The translations under genes were made by a program, and so were the position numbers. From contig NZ_JADDJF010000005.1 of the NCBI RefSeq assembly GCF_017811755.1, positions 1 through 64,000 on the forward strand: DNA of 64,000 nucleotides. The letters are read 5' to 3'. Every line of letters begins with the position of its first letter. The stretch's first letter is position 1. The notes below the pieces were generated by a model. The model was not told the DNA's origin. It saw only the letters and a list, made by a program, of their open reading frames with translations, and did not search any database. Below are positions 1 to 8,805 of this stretch, one piece after another. The stretch comes from Pararhodobacter sp. SW119 (GTDB lineage: Bacteria > Pseudomonadota > Alphaproteobacteria > Rhodobacterales > Rhodobacteraceae).

Positions 1-371
1 GTCAAAAAAACGTCGCTTTCTCTCAAATGCCTGATTCAGAAGCTATTCTCCTTCCGCTATTGTGTGCCGAACGGCGCCCTCCAACCGGCCTCGGCCCTCC
101 GGGATGGCGAAAAAGCGAGTCGCGCGACTCGATGGCCTGCCCTTCGGACCGGGCTTCCGACCAGCCCGCAAGTTCCGGTTGCCCTTCCTTGCGCAATCCT
201 TTCTGCATTGTAACGACATGATTTCCATAGGTCTTTTCAACCGACTTTCGTCGCCCCCGGCGGCTGCGGCCCTTGACTCAATTCTGACCACGGATACGGT
301 TGCAGCCGCAACGACCTTTGGGGGGAACGGCGATTGCCGACCCGGGGTCCGAATGGAGAGGGAGGTTATCC
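1..371. other. Non-coding left edge, upstream of dctP
   Basis: No convincing gene lies here. Short frames in all directions lack a plausible start site and do not resemble any protein I know. The first 60 bases are richer in A and T than the rest. A possible promoter (273-300) and the dctP ribosome binding site (GGAGG just before the start) lie at the right end. The gene to the left is outside the window. Confidence 0.5.
273..300 (+). promoter_or_regulatory. Possible sigma-70 promoter for dctP
   Basis: TTGACT (273-278) and TACGGT (295-300) are separated by 16 bases and lie about 70 bases before the dctP start. The -35 box is good and the -10 box is poor, so this is only a candidate. Confidence 0.25.
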
Positions 372-1409
372 ATGCTGCGAAACATTCTGTTGTCTGCGGG
401 GCTCGCGGGTGTCGTCGCGCTGGGGTCTGCGCCGGGGCTCAGCGCCCAGGAATATACCCTGCGCGTCCACCAGTTCCTGCCCGCCACCGGGACCGTGCCC
501 GCGGACTTCATCATTCCCTGGGCCGAGAAGGTGACTGAAGAGTCCGAGGGCCGGCTGAATGTCGAGGTCTACTCGTCCATGTCGCTGGGGGGCACGCCGC
601 CGGCGCTCTACGATCAGGTGCGCGATGGCGTCGTCGACATCATCTGGACGGTCGCGGGCTACACCCCCGGCCGCTTCCCGGTGTCGGAGACGTTCGAGCT
701 GCCCTTCATCATGACCGACGCCGAATCAAGCTCGCGCGCGGCGTGGCGCTTCTATGAGGAGCACATGCAGGAGGAAACCGCCGACGTGCGCATGCTTGCG
801 GTTCATCTGCACGGCTCGGGCGTGTTCCACATGCGCGCGCCCGCCGTCGAATCGCCGGCCGATCTGCAGGGGCGCACGGTGCGCGGCCCCACCCGGCTGA
901 CCACCCGCCTGCTCGAGGCGCTGGGGGCGACCGCGGTCGGCATGCCGGTGCCGCAGGTGCCCGAGGCGCTGTCGCGCAACGTGGTCGAAGGCGCGGTCAT
1001 TCCGTGGGAAGTCACCCGCGTCCTGCGCGTGCCCGAACTGGTCGATACGCATACCGAGTTCGGCGGCGATCACGGGCTCTATTCGACCTTCTTCTTCTTT
1101 GCGATGAACCCCGACAGCTACAACGACCTGCCTGACGACCTGAAGGCGGTCATCGACGCCAATTCGGGGATCGAGACCTCGGGCTGGGCCGGTCGGGCGC
1201 AGGAGGCGGCGGATGCCGCCGGGCGGCAGGAAGCGGTCGATCGCGGCAACACCATCGTCACCGTGGAAGGCGACGCGCTCCAGGCCTGGTACGACGCCGC
1301 CCAGTCGGTGCGCGACCAGTGGATCGCCGAGATGGCGGAGCGCAATCTTGACGGCGCGGCGCTGATCGAGGCCGCCGAGCAACTGATCGCGGAAGAAACC
1401 AACCGCTGA
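372..1409 (+). CDS. dctP: TRAP transporter periplasmic solute-binding protein (DctP family)
   Basis: This is the periplasmic binding protein of a tripartite ATP-independent (TRAP) transporter, which captures a carboxylate-type solute and hands it to the DctQM membrane parts. The 345-residue product starts with a clear signal peptide ending near SAQ/E (residues 1-25). It then shows the DctP fold, including the GLYSTFFFFAMNP stretch typical of the family. I start it at the ATG at 372, which has GGAGG 7 bases upstream; the frame stays open upstream, but an earlier start would bury the signal peptide. The genes for both membrane subunits follow in the same direction after a hairpin. The solute cannot be read from sequence. 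The FAH-family enzyme downstream hints at an organic acid. Confidence 0.9.
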   Translation: MLRNILLSAGLAGVVALGSAPGLSAQEYTLRVHQFLPATGTVPADFIIPWAEKVTEESEGRLNVEVYSSMSLGGTPPALYDQVRDGVVDIIWTVAGYTPGRFPVSETFELPFIMTDAESSSRAAWRFYEEHMQEETADVRMLAVHLHGSGVFHMRAPAVESPADLQGRTVRGPTRLTTRLLEALGATAVGMPVPQVPEALSRNVVEGAVIPWEVTRVLRVPELVDTHTEFGGDHGLYSTFFFFAMNPDSYNDLPDDLKAVIDANSGIETSGWAGRAQEAADAAGRQEAVDRGNTIVTVEGDALQAWYDAAQSVRDQWIAEMAERNLDGAALIEAAEQLIAEETNR

Positions 1410-1432
1410 CACCGCGCACCGCGCGGCAGCCG

Positions 1433-1459
1433 GCCTCGGGCGGGCCCCCCGCCCGAGGC
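1433..1459 (+). terminator. Hairpin between dctP and dctQ
   Basis: GCCTCGGGCGGG (1433-1444) and CCCGCCCGAGGC (1448-1459) form a perfect 12-bp stem with a 3-base loop. There is no T-run after it. It lies 24 bases after the dctP stop. In TRAP operons such a structure is thought to stabilise or partly terminate the binding-protein message, so that binding protein exceeds membrane protein. That role is inferred here. Confidence 0.7.
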
Positions 1460-1577
1460 TTGACAGCACACCCCGCCTGTGTGCGACATCGGCGCCTTGC
1501 GGGATGGGGCCATGCCGGCCGGCAGGACCTGCAGCCCACCGCAGCCATCGCCCCGAACCACGGAGCCGATCCGACAG

Positions 1578-2180
1578 ATGCGCGCCGACCCTTCCCCGCA
1601 CAAGCCCCCCGCCCACAAGGGCGGCATCTACCCCGAGGCGGAGGCCTTCTTTGGCATCTGGCTCGGTCGGCTGACAGGCATCCTCGCGGTCTTTGGCGGC
1701 ATCGTGCTGACCGGCGTGATGATCGTCGCGGTGGTTTCGATCATCGGCCGCTACGGCAGCCGGACCGGGCTGCCTGGCCTGACGCAACTCGGGCCGGTCC
1801 CCGGTGACTTCGAGATCGTGTCGATGGGCGCGGGCATCGCCATCTTCTGCTTTCTGGCCTGGGCGCAGTTCAATCGCGGCCATATCACCGTCGATGTCTT
1901 CGTCTCGCGTCTTTCGCCGCGGGCGTTGGCGGGTCTGGCGGCGGCGGGCAATCTGCTCCTGACCGCGCTGGCGGTGATCCTCGTCCAGCAACTCCAGATC
2001 GGCCTCGAGGAAAAGCGCCGCTTCGGCGAGACGACCGCGATCCTGCAACTGCCCATCTGGTGGAGCTACGCGGGCGGAATGGTCGGACTGTGGAGCTTCG
2101 CCATCGTCAGCGGCTACACCGTCTGGCGCAGCCTCAACGAAATGCTCGGCGCCGGGGAAGAGGACGGAAACCTGCCATGA
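1578..2180 (+). CDS. dctQ: TRAP transporter small membrane subunit (DctQ family)
   Basis: This is the small integral membrane subunit of the TRAP transporter and pairs with DctM in the inner membrane. It has about 200 residues and four predicted transmembrane helices (starting near residues 23, 73, 115 and 155), the usual DctQ layout. The motif FLAWAQFNRGHITVDVF is typical of the family: a conserved hydrophilic stretch after the second helix. I prefer the ATG at 1578. The frame is open to 1479, but the extra residues are proline-rich and not family-like. The stop overlaps the dctM start in an ATGA junction, which points to translational coupling. The long gap from dctP is filled by the hairpin. 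Confidence 0.85.
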   Translation: MRADPSPHKPPAHKGGIYPEAEAFFGIWLGRLTGILAVFGGIVLTGVMIVAVVSIIGRYGSRTGLPGLTQLGPVPGDFEIVSMGAGIAIFCFLAWAQFNRGHITVDVFVSRLSPRALAGLAAAGNLLLTALAVILVQQLQIGLEEKRRFGETTAILQLPIWWSYAGGMVGLWSFAIVSGYTVWRSLNEMLGAGEEDGNLP

Positions 2181-3691
2181 TCACCGGCGGCGTTCTGGTC
2201 GCAGCCATCCTGGCCGTGGCGGCGATCCTGTTCTTCGGGGCGCGGATGCCCCTCCTGCGGGCCCTCGGCGCGGCGCTTTTCGTCGTCCTCACCCCGGCGG
2301 CGGGGCTCTACCTAGGCGGTCCGGCGATGGACCTGATCGCACAGGGCGCGCACGCGCTTTTGGGTGGCGCCTCGGGTCTGGCAATCTCGGCGGTGTTCTT
2401 CGCGCTGCTCCTGATCCTCATCTTCCTGCGCGTTCCCATCGGCCTCGCCATGCTGGTCTGCGGCGTGCTCGGCCTCTATGTCGTCCGGGGCCGCTGGTCG
2501 CCGGTGCTCAACCAGCTCAAGCACGTCACGGTCGAGACCTTCTCGAGCTATTCGCTCTCGGTCGTGCCGCTTTTCCTGCTCATGGGCGCCTTCGCGATGA
2601 AGGGCGGGCTGTCGAACGCGCTGTTCCGCGCCGCCTCCGCCTGGTTGGGCCATCTGCGCGGCGGCGTCGCCATGGCCGGCGTCGGCGCCTCGGCCGGGTT
2701 CGGCGCGATCTGCGGCTCGTCGCTGGCCACCGCCGCCACCATGGGCCGCGTCGCCCTGCCCGAGTTGCGCAAGCACGGCTATTCCGGCGCGCTGGCGACC
2801 GGCTCGCTGGCGGCGGGCGGCACGCTCGGCATCCTCATCCCGCCCTCGATCGTGCTGGTGATCTACGCCATCCTCGCCGAGCAGAACATCGCCAAGCTTT
2901 TCGTCGCGGCGTTCTTGCCCGGCCTGCTGGCCGCGTTCGGCTACATGCTGACCGTGTCGATCATGGCCCGGATCAACCCGCAGGACAGCGTGCGGACCCC
3001 GCGCCTGCGGATCATCGACCGCATCCGCGCCCTGTCCGAGATCTGGCCGGTCGTCGTCATCTTCGTCGTCATGATCGGCGGCATGAACACCGGCGTCTTC
3101 ACCCCCACCGAAGGGGCCGCGGTGGGCGCGGCGGGAACCGGCCTCGTGGCGCTTCTGCGCGGCCGGCTGGGTTGGAGCGAGTTCGTCGACTGCCTGCGCT
3201 CGACCGCGGTGTCGACCGGCATGATCTTCTTCATCGTGCTCGGCGCATCGGTCTTCAACGGCTTTCTCGGCTTCACCCGCCTGCCCTTCTTCGCCGCCGA
3301 ATGGGTCGGCGGGCTGCAGACCTCGCCCTACATGGTGCTGCTGGTGATCCTGCTGATCTACCTGGTCTTCGGCTGCGTGATGGATTCGCTGTCGATGATC
3401 CTGCTCACCATCCCGATCTTCTTTCCCGTCATCATGCAGCTCGACTTCGGCCTGACCCCGGAAGAGACCGCGCTCTGGTTCGGCGTCATCGTCCTGATCG
3501 TGGTCGAAGTGGGACTGATCACGCCACCTGTCGGCATGAACCTCTTCATCATCAACTCGATGGCGCGGGGCGTGACGATGATGGAGACCTATCGCGGCGT
3601 CATCCCCTTCGTCATCTCGGACCTGATCCGCACCGTGATCCTGGTGGCGGCGCCCTCGATCACGCTGGCGCTGGTCTGGCTGATGTTCTGA
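2177..3691 (+). CDS. dctM: TRAP transporter large permease subunit (DctM family)
   Basis: This is the ion-coupled permease of the TRAP system and forms the transport path with DctQ. The product has about 504 residues and is hydrophobic throughout. It is longer than the common DctM of about 430 residues because of an extra N-terminal membrane region (residues 1-65). Family signatures include RVPIGLAMLVCGVLG near residue 80, GFGAICGSSLATAATMG near 175, and GTLGILIPPSIVLVIYAI near 215. The ATG at 2177 overlaps the dctQ stop (ATGA). Binding protein and both membrane parts are therefore present and in order. Nothing looks broken. Confidence 0.9.
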   Translation: MITGGVLVAAILAVAAILFFGARMPLLRALGAALFVVLTPAAGLYLGGPAMDLIAQGAHALLGGASGLAISAVFFALLLILIFLRVPIGLAMLVCGVLGLYVVRGRWSPVLNQLKHVTVETFSSYSLSVVPLFLLMGAFAMKGGLSNALFRAASAWLGHLRGGVAMAGVGASAGFGAICGSSLATAATMGRVALPELRKHGYSGALATGSLAAGGTLGILIPPSIVLVIYAILAEQNIAKLFVAAFLPGLLAAFGYMLTVSIMARINPQDSVRTPRLRIIDRIRALSEIWPVVVIFVVMIGGMNTGVFTPTEGAAVGAAGTGLVALLRGRLGWSEFVDCLRSTAVSTGMIFFIVLGASVFNGFLGFTRLPFFAAEWVGGLQTSPYMVLLVILLIYLVFGCVMDSLSMILLTIPIFFPVIMQLDFGLTPEETALWFGVIVLIVVEVGLITPPVGMNLFIINSMARGVTMMETYRGVIPFVISDLIRTVILVAAPSITLALVWLMF

Positions 3692-3824
3692 CCGGCCGGG
3701 CGCAAGCCCCATCGCCGCCCTGCCCGTCCCTGATCGCCGTGGCCGGCGCGCATGAATCGGGCTTTACGGCGGGGCGCTGGGTTGTCATCGATGGCACCCG
3801 AACGAAGCACGAAAGGAAAGCCGC

Positions 3825-4670
3825 ATGAAACTTCTGCGCTGGGGCCCGGCGGGGTCGGAACGTCCGGGGATACTGGACAAGGACGGGATCGCCCGCGATC
3901 TGACCGGGCTGGTGCCGGACATCGGCGGCGCGGTCCTTTCCGACACCGGCCTTGCGATGCTGCGCGCGCTCGATGCCACCACGCTTCCCGAACTGCCCGA
4001 AGGGGCGCGGCTGGGCGCTTGCGTCGCCGGCATCGGCAAGGCCGTCTGCATCGGCCTGAACTATGCCGACCACGCCGCCGAGGCCGGCCAGCAGGTCCCG
4101 CCCGAGCCGATCATCTTCATGAAGGCGACCAGCGCGCTTTGCGGCCCCGCCGACCCGCTGCCGATCCCGCGCGGATCGGAAAAGACCGACTGGGAGGTCG
4201 AGCTGGTCATCGTCATCGGCGCGCGCGCGAAATACGTGGACGAGGCAGATGCCCTGGCCCATGTCGCGGGCTACGCCGTGGGCAATGACGTGAGCGAACG
4301 CGCCTTTCAGTCCGAACGCGCCGGCCAGTGGACGAAGGGCAAGAGTGCGGACGGTTTCGGCCCGCTCGGCCCCTGGCTGGTCACCCGCGACGAGGTCGCG
4401 GACCCGCAGGACCTCAAGATGTGGCTGAAGGTGAACGGCGCGATGATGCAGGACGGCACGACCCGGACGATGGTCTACGGCGTCGCGCATCTGGTCAGCT
4501 ACCTGTCGCAGTTCATGACCCTGCATCCGGGCGACGTGATCTTCACCGGCACGCCGCCGGGCGTGGGCATGGGCCAGAAGCCGCCGCGGTTTCTGAAAGC
4601 CGAGGACGTGGTCGAGTTGGGGATCGAGGGGCTTGGCGCGCAGCGGCAGGTGGTCGTCGCGGATGCGTGA
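3825..4670 (+). CDS. Fumarylacetoacetate hydrolase family protein
   Basis: This belongs to the FAH superfamily, Mg-dependent enzymes that cleave C-C bonds in, decarboxylate or hydrate oxo-acids, often at the end of aromatic or sugar-acid catabolism. The 281-residue product has the metal ligands of the family: E124 and E126 in DWEVELVIVIG and D155 in VGNDVSER. FTGTPPGVGMGQKPPRFL near residue 245 is the conserved C-terminal motif. The start has GGAAAG upstream. Ureidoglycolate lyase and 2-hydroxyhepta-2,4-diene-1,7-dioate isomerase annotations are common for such proteins, but the substrate cannot be set from sequence. It lies 133 bases after dctM in the same direction, so it may act on the imported solute (inference). 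Confidence 0.85.
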   Translation: MKLLRWGPAGSERPGILDKDGIARDLTGLVPDIGGAVLSDTGLAMLRALDATTLPELPEGARLGACVAGIGKAVCIGLNYADHAAEAGQQVPPEPIIFMKATSALCGPADPLPIPRGSEKTDWEVELVIVIGARAKYVDEADALAHVAGYAVGNDVSERAFQSERAGQWTKGKSADGFGPLGPWLVTRDEVADPQDLKMWLKVNGAMMQDGTTRTMVYGVAHLVSYLSQFMTLHPGDVIFTGTPPGVGMGQKPPRFLKAEDVVELGIEGLGAQRQVVVADA

Positions 4671-4734
4671 CCGATCGCAGGATCGAGCACACTGACCCGC
4701 GCGCAAACGCGCGAAGGGGTCGCGGGGCGGTGCG

Positions 4735-4774
4735 GTGCTCAAATTTGAGCACTTCGGCTAGGCACTGATATCAT
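4735..4774 (+). promoter_or_regulatory. Promoter overlapped by an 18-bp perfect palindrome
   Basis: GTGCTCAAATTTGAGCAC (4735-4752) is a perfect palindrome. Its right half contains TTGAGC (4745-4750), which with TATCAT (4769-4774, five of six consensus bases) makes a good sigma-70 promoter with 18-base spacing. A protein bound to the palindrome would cover the -35 box, so it is a likely operator. The first gene downstream is the RecD-like helicase at 4894, leaving a leader of about 110 bases. Confidence 0.5.
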
Positions 4775-4893
4775 TCGATAAACGCGCGCCGTTAACCGCA
4801 ACGAAACTTTTGGTCGACGCCTTTCGGAGTCGGGTGCCGCCAGCAGACGGCGCCCGCTTCCCTCTGGCGCGCGGATCGCATAAGCCGGGGGGC

Positions 4894-6444
4894 ATGTCAT
4901 CGCCACCCGCCCCCGCTGCCCGAACCGCGCCCGTCTTTTCCGACGATCAGGCAATGGCCTGGGACCGGCTGGCCGAGGTGCTGGCGAAGGCCGGCGTCCG
5001 ACTTCTGGACGAGGAGTCCGATCCCCCCGACCCGGATGCCGCCGGCGCGGTGCTGGCGATCCTGGGCAAGGCGGGCTCGGGCAAGACGATGCTGCTGGCG
5101 GAACTGACGCGCGCGCTGATCGCCGCCGGCGTGGAAATCGTCTCGGGCGATTACGAAGGCCGGCGACGGCGCGAACGGCGCACGCTCGCGATCCTCGCGC
5201 CGACCAACAAGGCGGCTTCGGTCCTGCGCACGCGCGGGGTACCGGCGACCACGATCCACCGCATCCTCTACACCCCGGTCTACGACCCGGAATACGAGAA
5301 GATCGCGGAATGGCTGGCCGGCAACGGCACGCGCCCCGACATGCCCGACCTCGGCGAGAATGCGCTCGACCGGGCCAAGGCCTTCTACGACCAGGTGCCC
5401 TCGATCCCCGGCGCGCTCGCCGCGGCGGGCCTGCGCGGCAGCGATTTCATCAAGGGATGGAAGCGGCGCGAGGACCCGCTGGACATCGGCTTCGTCGACG
5501 AAACCTCGATGCTCGACGCCCGCCAGTTCGAGGATCTGTCGGAAATCTTCCGCACGCTCGTGCTGTTCGGCGACCCGGCGCAGCTGGCGCCGGTGGGACA
5601 ATCGGGCGAGATGGTGTTCGACACCCTGCCCGCGCCCGCCAAGGTCACGCTCAGCCGGGTTCACCGTCAGGCACAGGACAACCCGATCCTGGACCTCGCG
5701 CACGCCCTCTCCGACCCCGACCTCGATTTCGAGGCGTTCGAGCGCCGCATCGAAGCGCTATCGCGCACCGACGACCGGATCGTCTGGGCGCCGCGGGTCG
5801 ATGCCGACCTGATGGCCCGCTCGCCCGTCCTCGTCTGGCGCAACGCGACGCGCATCCGCCTGATCCATGCCTTCCGCGCCGCCCACGCCGCGCCGGACGA
5901 CACCCTGCTGCCGGGCGAACCGCTGGTCTGCGACGGGCTGGAACTGCCGCTCAAGCACCGCAAGAAGCGCATCGACCTGGAGGCGCGCGGCCTGATCAAG
6001 GGCGCGCAGGTCATCTACCTCGGGCCGGGGCGCAAGCCGGGCTTTTCGCGGCTGCATGTGATCGGCGCCGAAGACCCCCAGGTCTCGGCCGCGTCGATCA
6101 TCAAGATAGAGCGTGAGGGCGACGAGGAACCGATCATCCCCTTTGCCGCCAACATGGGCGCGGCCTTCCTGCACGGCGCGGCGGTGACGATCCACAAGGC
6201 GCAGGGCTCGCAATGGCCGACGGTGCAGGTCTTCGCCCCCGACCTCTATGCCGCGGCGCGGTCGGGCCGCACCGAGGCCGGCATCGCCCTGTGGAAACGG
6301 CTGGCCTATGTCGCCATCACCCGCGCCGAACACCGGCTGCACTGGGTCGTGCGCAACCGGCTGGGCCGGCCGACGCGCCCGCTGGAAACGGCGGATCTGT
6401 CCGCCGCGCCGACACCGCTGTCCCTGGCCCCCGACGGCGACTGA
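4894..6444 (+). CDS. RecD-like superfamily 1 DNA helicase / ATP-dependent exonuclease-like protein
   Basis: This is a superfamily 1 helicase of the RecD/ExoV alpha type, without RecB or RecC genes nearby. The 516-residue product has Walker A GKAGSGKT (residues 58-65), APTNKAA motif Ia (102-108), Walker B/motif II VDET (201-204), and GDPAQLAPVGQ motif III near 230. C-terminal motifs include TIHKAQGSQW (motif V region) and YVAITRAEHRLHW (motif VI). I place the start at ATG 4894, preceded by GGGGGG; an upstream in-frame extension to 4810 lacks a binding site. Such orphan RecD-like ATPases are common in Rhodobacteraceae. A role in DNA repair is inferred and the partner is unknown. A possible repressor-controlled promoter lies at 4735-4774. 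Confidence 0.85.
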   Translation: MSSPPAPAARTAPVFSDDQAMAWDRLAEVLAKAGVRLLDEESDPPDPDAAGAVLAILGKAGSGKTMLLAELTRALIAAGVEIVSGDYEGRRRRERRTLAILAPTNKAASVLRTRGVPATTIHRILYTPVYDPEYEKIAEWLAGNGTRPDMPDLGENALDRAKAFYDQVPSIPGALAAAGLRGSDFIKGWKRREDPLDIGFVDETSMLDARQFEDLSEIFRTLVLFGDPAQLAPVGQSGEMVFDTLPAPAKVTLSRVHRQAQDNPILDLAHALSDPDLDFEAFERRIEALSRTDDRIVWAPRVDADLMARSPVLVWRNATRIRLIHAFRAAHAAPDDTLLPGEPLVCDGLELPLKHRKKRIDLEARGLIKGAQVIYLGPGRKPGFSRLHVIGAEDPQVSAASIIKIEREGDEEPIIPFAANMGAAFLHGAAVTIHKAQGSQWPTVQVFAPDLYAAARSGRTEAGIALWKRLAYVAITRAEHRLHWVVRNRLGRPTRPLETADLSAAPTPLSLAPDGD

Positions 6445-6555
6445 CCCCACCGCGCCAAAGTGGCGCATCCGCACCCCTCGCGACTTTCTCGAATCGCAGG
6501 GTTGACCCCTGTCTTTGCACGGGTCCAGAGTGCAGCGCCAAACGGAGGAAACGAT

Positions 6556-6969
6556 ATGTTCAAACGCATCGTGGTCCCGGTTGATCTGGCGCATTCCGAC
6601 CTGCTGGCCAATGCGCTGGACACGGCAACCGACCTTGCAAAGCATTACGGCGCCAAGCTGATCTACGTTTCCGTCACGGCGGAGACACCGACGTCGGTGG
6701 CGCACAACCCCAAGGAGTTCGCCGACAAGCTGGCGAAGTTCGCCGCCGACCGGGGCGTGGCCGCCGGCATCGAGATCGAGTCGAAGGCCTACACCGCCAC
6801 CGACCCGACCATCGATGTCGACGCGACCCTGCTGCGCGCCGCCGAGGACGCCGGCGCGGATCTGGTCGTGATCGCCTCGCACAAGCCCGGGTTCGCCGAT
6901 TATTTCTGGGGCTCGCACGGCGGCCGGCTGGCGTCGCACGCGACGATCTCGGTCTTCGTCATCCGGTGA
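6556..6969 (+). CDS. Universal stress protein, UspA family
   Basis: This is a small cytoplasmic universal stress protein with a single Usp domain of 137 residues. It opens with the family strand FKRIVVPVDL and ends with DLVVIASHKPGFADYFWG followed by SVFVIR. The usual nucleotide-loop pattern G-2X-G-9X-G(S/T) is only partly present. The ATG at 6556 has GGAGG at the right distance. The BCCT carrier gene begins 69 bases downstream. Usp proteins encoded next to osmolyte transporters, such as TeaD beside the ectoine TRAP system, can modulate the transporter, so a regulatory role on the next gene is a fair inference. Confidence 0.85.
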   Translation: MFKRIVVPVDLAHSDLLANALDTATDLAKHYGAKLIYVSVTAETPTSVAHNPKEFADKLAKFAADRGVAAGIEIESKAYTATDPTIDVDATLLRAAEDAGADLVVIASHKPGFADYFWGSHGGRLASHATISVFVIR

Positions 6970-7038
6970 CGCGCCCGGACGGGCAAGGACTTCGGCAGAA
7001 AACCGAAGCATCGACAACCATAATCAGAGGGAAGCACC

Positions 7039-8715
7039 ATGTCAGACAGTAACGACGAGTCCGACAACGTCACGAGCGAGGCGCTACCAGCCCCCGAGGG
7101 GGCCTCCGAAATCATCGATACCGAATACGAGATCGGCGAGCAGAACATCACCCCGCAGATCGGGCCGTTCGGTCTGGATATCCACAACCCGGTTTTCGTC
7201 ATCTCCGGGCTGGTCGTCGTTGCCTTCGTTATCCTGACCCTGGCGTTCCAGACCCAGGTCGAGCCCGTGTTCACCGCCCTGCGCGGCTTTCTGACCTCGA
7301 ACTTCGACTGGTTCTTCATCATCGCCGGCAACATCTTCGTGCTGGTCTGCCTGGGCATCCTCGTCTCGCCGCTGGGAAAGGTCCGCATCGGCGGCGCCGA
7401 CGCGACGCCCGACTACAGCTATCTTGGCTGGTTCGCGATGCTGTTCGCCGCCGGCATGGGCATCGGCCTGATGTTCTTCGGCGTGCTGGAGCCGGTCTAC
7501 TACTTCGGCACGCCGTGGGGCGATCAGCCGCTGATGCGCGACCTCGGCATCGTCGACGGAGAGCTTGCCGATCCCGCCACGGTCGAGGCCGCGCGCCGCA
7601 TGGCGATGGCCGGGACCATCTACCACTGGGGCCTGCACCCTTGGGCGATGTACGCCGTCGTCGCGCTGTCGCTGGCGCTGTTCGCCTACAACAAGGGCCT
7701 GCCGCTGACCGTGCGCTCGATCTTCTACCCGATCTTCGGCGAGCGGGTCTGGGGCTGGACCGGGCATGTCATCGACATCCTGGCAGTCTTCGCCACCCTC
7801 TTCGGTCTGGCGACCTCGCTGGGCTTCGGGGCCAGCCAGGCCGCGGCCGGCATCGGCTTCGTCTTCGGCATCGAGGGGATCGGCGAAAGCGTCACCGTCG
7901 CCGTGATCCTGATCGTCGTGATCACCGCGATGGCGCTCGTCTCGGTGCTGCGCGGGCTCGACGGCGGCGTCAAGCGGCTGTCGGAACTGAACATGATCCT
8001 GGCCGGCATCCTGCTCTTGTTCGTCATCCTCGTCGGTCCGACGATGACGTTGGTGTCGCAGTTCTTCTCCAACCTCGGCGCCTATTTCCAGCAAATCCTG
8101 CCCCTGTCCAACCCGATCGGGCGCGAGGATGACGGCTACCGCCAGGGCTGGACGGCCTTCTACTGGGCCTGGTGGATCAGCTGGTCGCCCTTCGTCGGCA
8201 TGTTCATCGCCCGCGTCAGCCGCGGCCGCTCGGTGCGGGAGTTCATCACCTGCGTGCTGCTCATCCCGACCATCGTCTCGGCGATCTGGATGACCACCTT
8301 CGGCGGCGCGGCGATCGAACAGGTGATCGCGCGGGCGAGCGAGAGCGCCGTCTTCGGCTACGTGATCGAGGCTTATGTGCCCGAGCTCTCGCTCTTCGGG
8401 ATGCTGTCGGAACTGCCGCTCGCCGCGATCACCTCGACCATCGCGATCATCCTGGTGATCGTCTTCTTCGTCACCTCCTCGGATTCGGGCTCGCTGGTGA
8501 TCGACACCATCACCGCCGGCGGCAAGATCGACGCGCCGGTCGTGCAGCGGATCTTCTGGGTGACGTTCGAAGGCCTGGTGGCGGCCGCCCTGCTGATCGG
8601 CGGCGGTCTGGTCGCGCTTCAGGCGATGGCGGTGTCGACCGGGCTGCCCTTCGCGCTGGTCCTGCTTCTGGGATGCGTCGCGCTGATCAAGGGGCTGATG
8701 GCCGAGCCGCGCTGA
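7039..8715 (+). CDS. BCCT family betaine/carnitine/choline transporter
   Basis: This is a sodium- or proton-coupled carrier for trimethylammonium compounds such as glycine betaine or choline. The 558-residue product has an acidic hydrophilic N-terminus of about 45 residues, then twelve predicted membrane helices. Signatures include the glycine-rich segment AAGMGIGLMFFGVLEP near residue 138, HWGLHPWAMY near 197 and the tryptophan-rich box FYWAWWISWSPFVGMF near 374, which lines the substrate site in BetP. A short C-terminus suggests no long osmosensing tail. A good GAGGGAAG site precedes the ATG. It forms a likely unit with the preceding uspA and is followed by a strong hairpin at 8733-8768. 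Confidence 0.92.
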   Translation: MSDSNDESDNVTSEALPAPEGASEIIDTEYEIGEQNITPQIGPFGLDIHNPVFVISGLVVVAFVILTLAFQTQVEPVFTALRGFLTSNFDWFFIIAGNIFVLVCLGILVSPLGKVRIGGADATPDYSYLGWFAMLFAAGMGIGLMFFGVLEPVYYFGTPWGDQPLMRDLGIVDGELADPATVEAARRMAMAGTIYHWGLHPWAMYAVVALSLALFAYNKGLPLTVRSIFYPIFGERVWGWTGHVIDILAVFATLFGLATSLGFGASQAAAGIGFVFGIEGIGESVTVAVILIVVITAMALVSVLRGLDGGVKRLSELNMILAGILLLFVILVGPTMTLVSQFFSNLGAYFQQILPLSNPIGREDDGYRQGWTAFYWAWWISWSPFVGMFIARVSRGRSVREFITCVLLIPTIVSAIWMTTFGGAAIEQVIARASESAVFGYVIEAYVPELSLFGMLSELPLAAITSTIAIILVIVFFVTSSDSGSLVIDTITAGGKIDAPVVQRIFWVTFEGLVAAALLIGGGLVALQAMAVSTGLPFALVLLLGCVALIKGLMAEPR

Positions 8716-8732
8716 CGCGCACCCCACCGTCC

Positions 8733-8768
8733 GATCGGCCCGGAGGTGACATCGCCTCCGGGCCGATC
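8733..8768 (+). terminator. Hairpin terminator after the BCCT gene
   Basis: GATCGGCCCGGAGG (8733-8746) and CCTCCGGGCCGATC (8755-8768) form a perfect 14-bp stem with an 8-base loop, 17 bases after the BCCT stop. There is no T-run, so it may protect the 3' end or act with Rho. Confidence 0.65.
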
Positions 8769-8805
8769 CATGTAAGACCCGCCCCCCCTCGCAAGAGCCG
8801 CCCCG

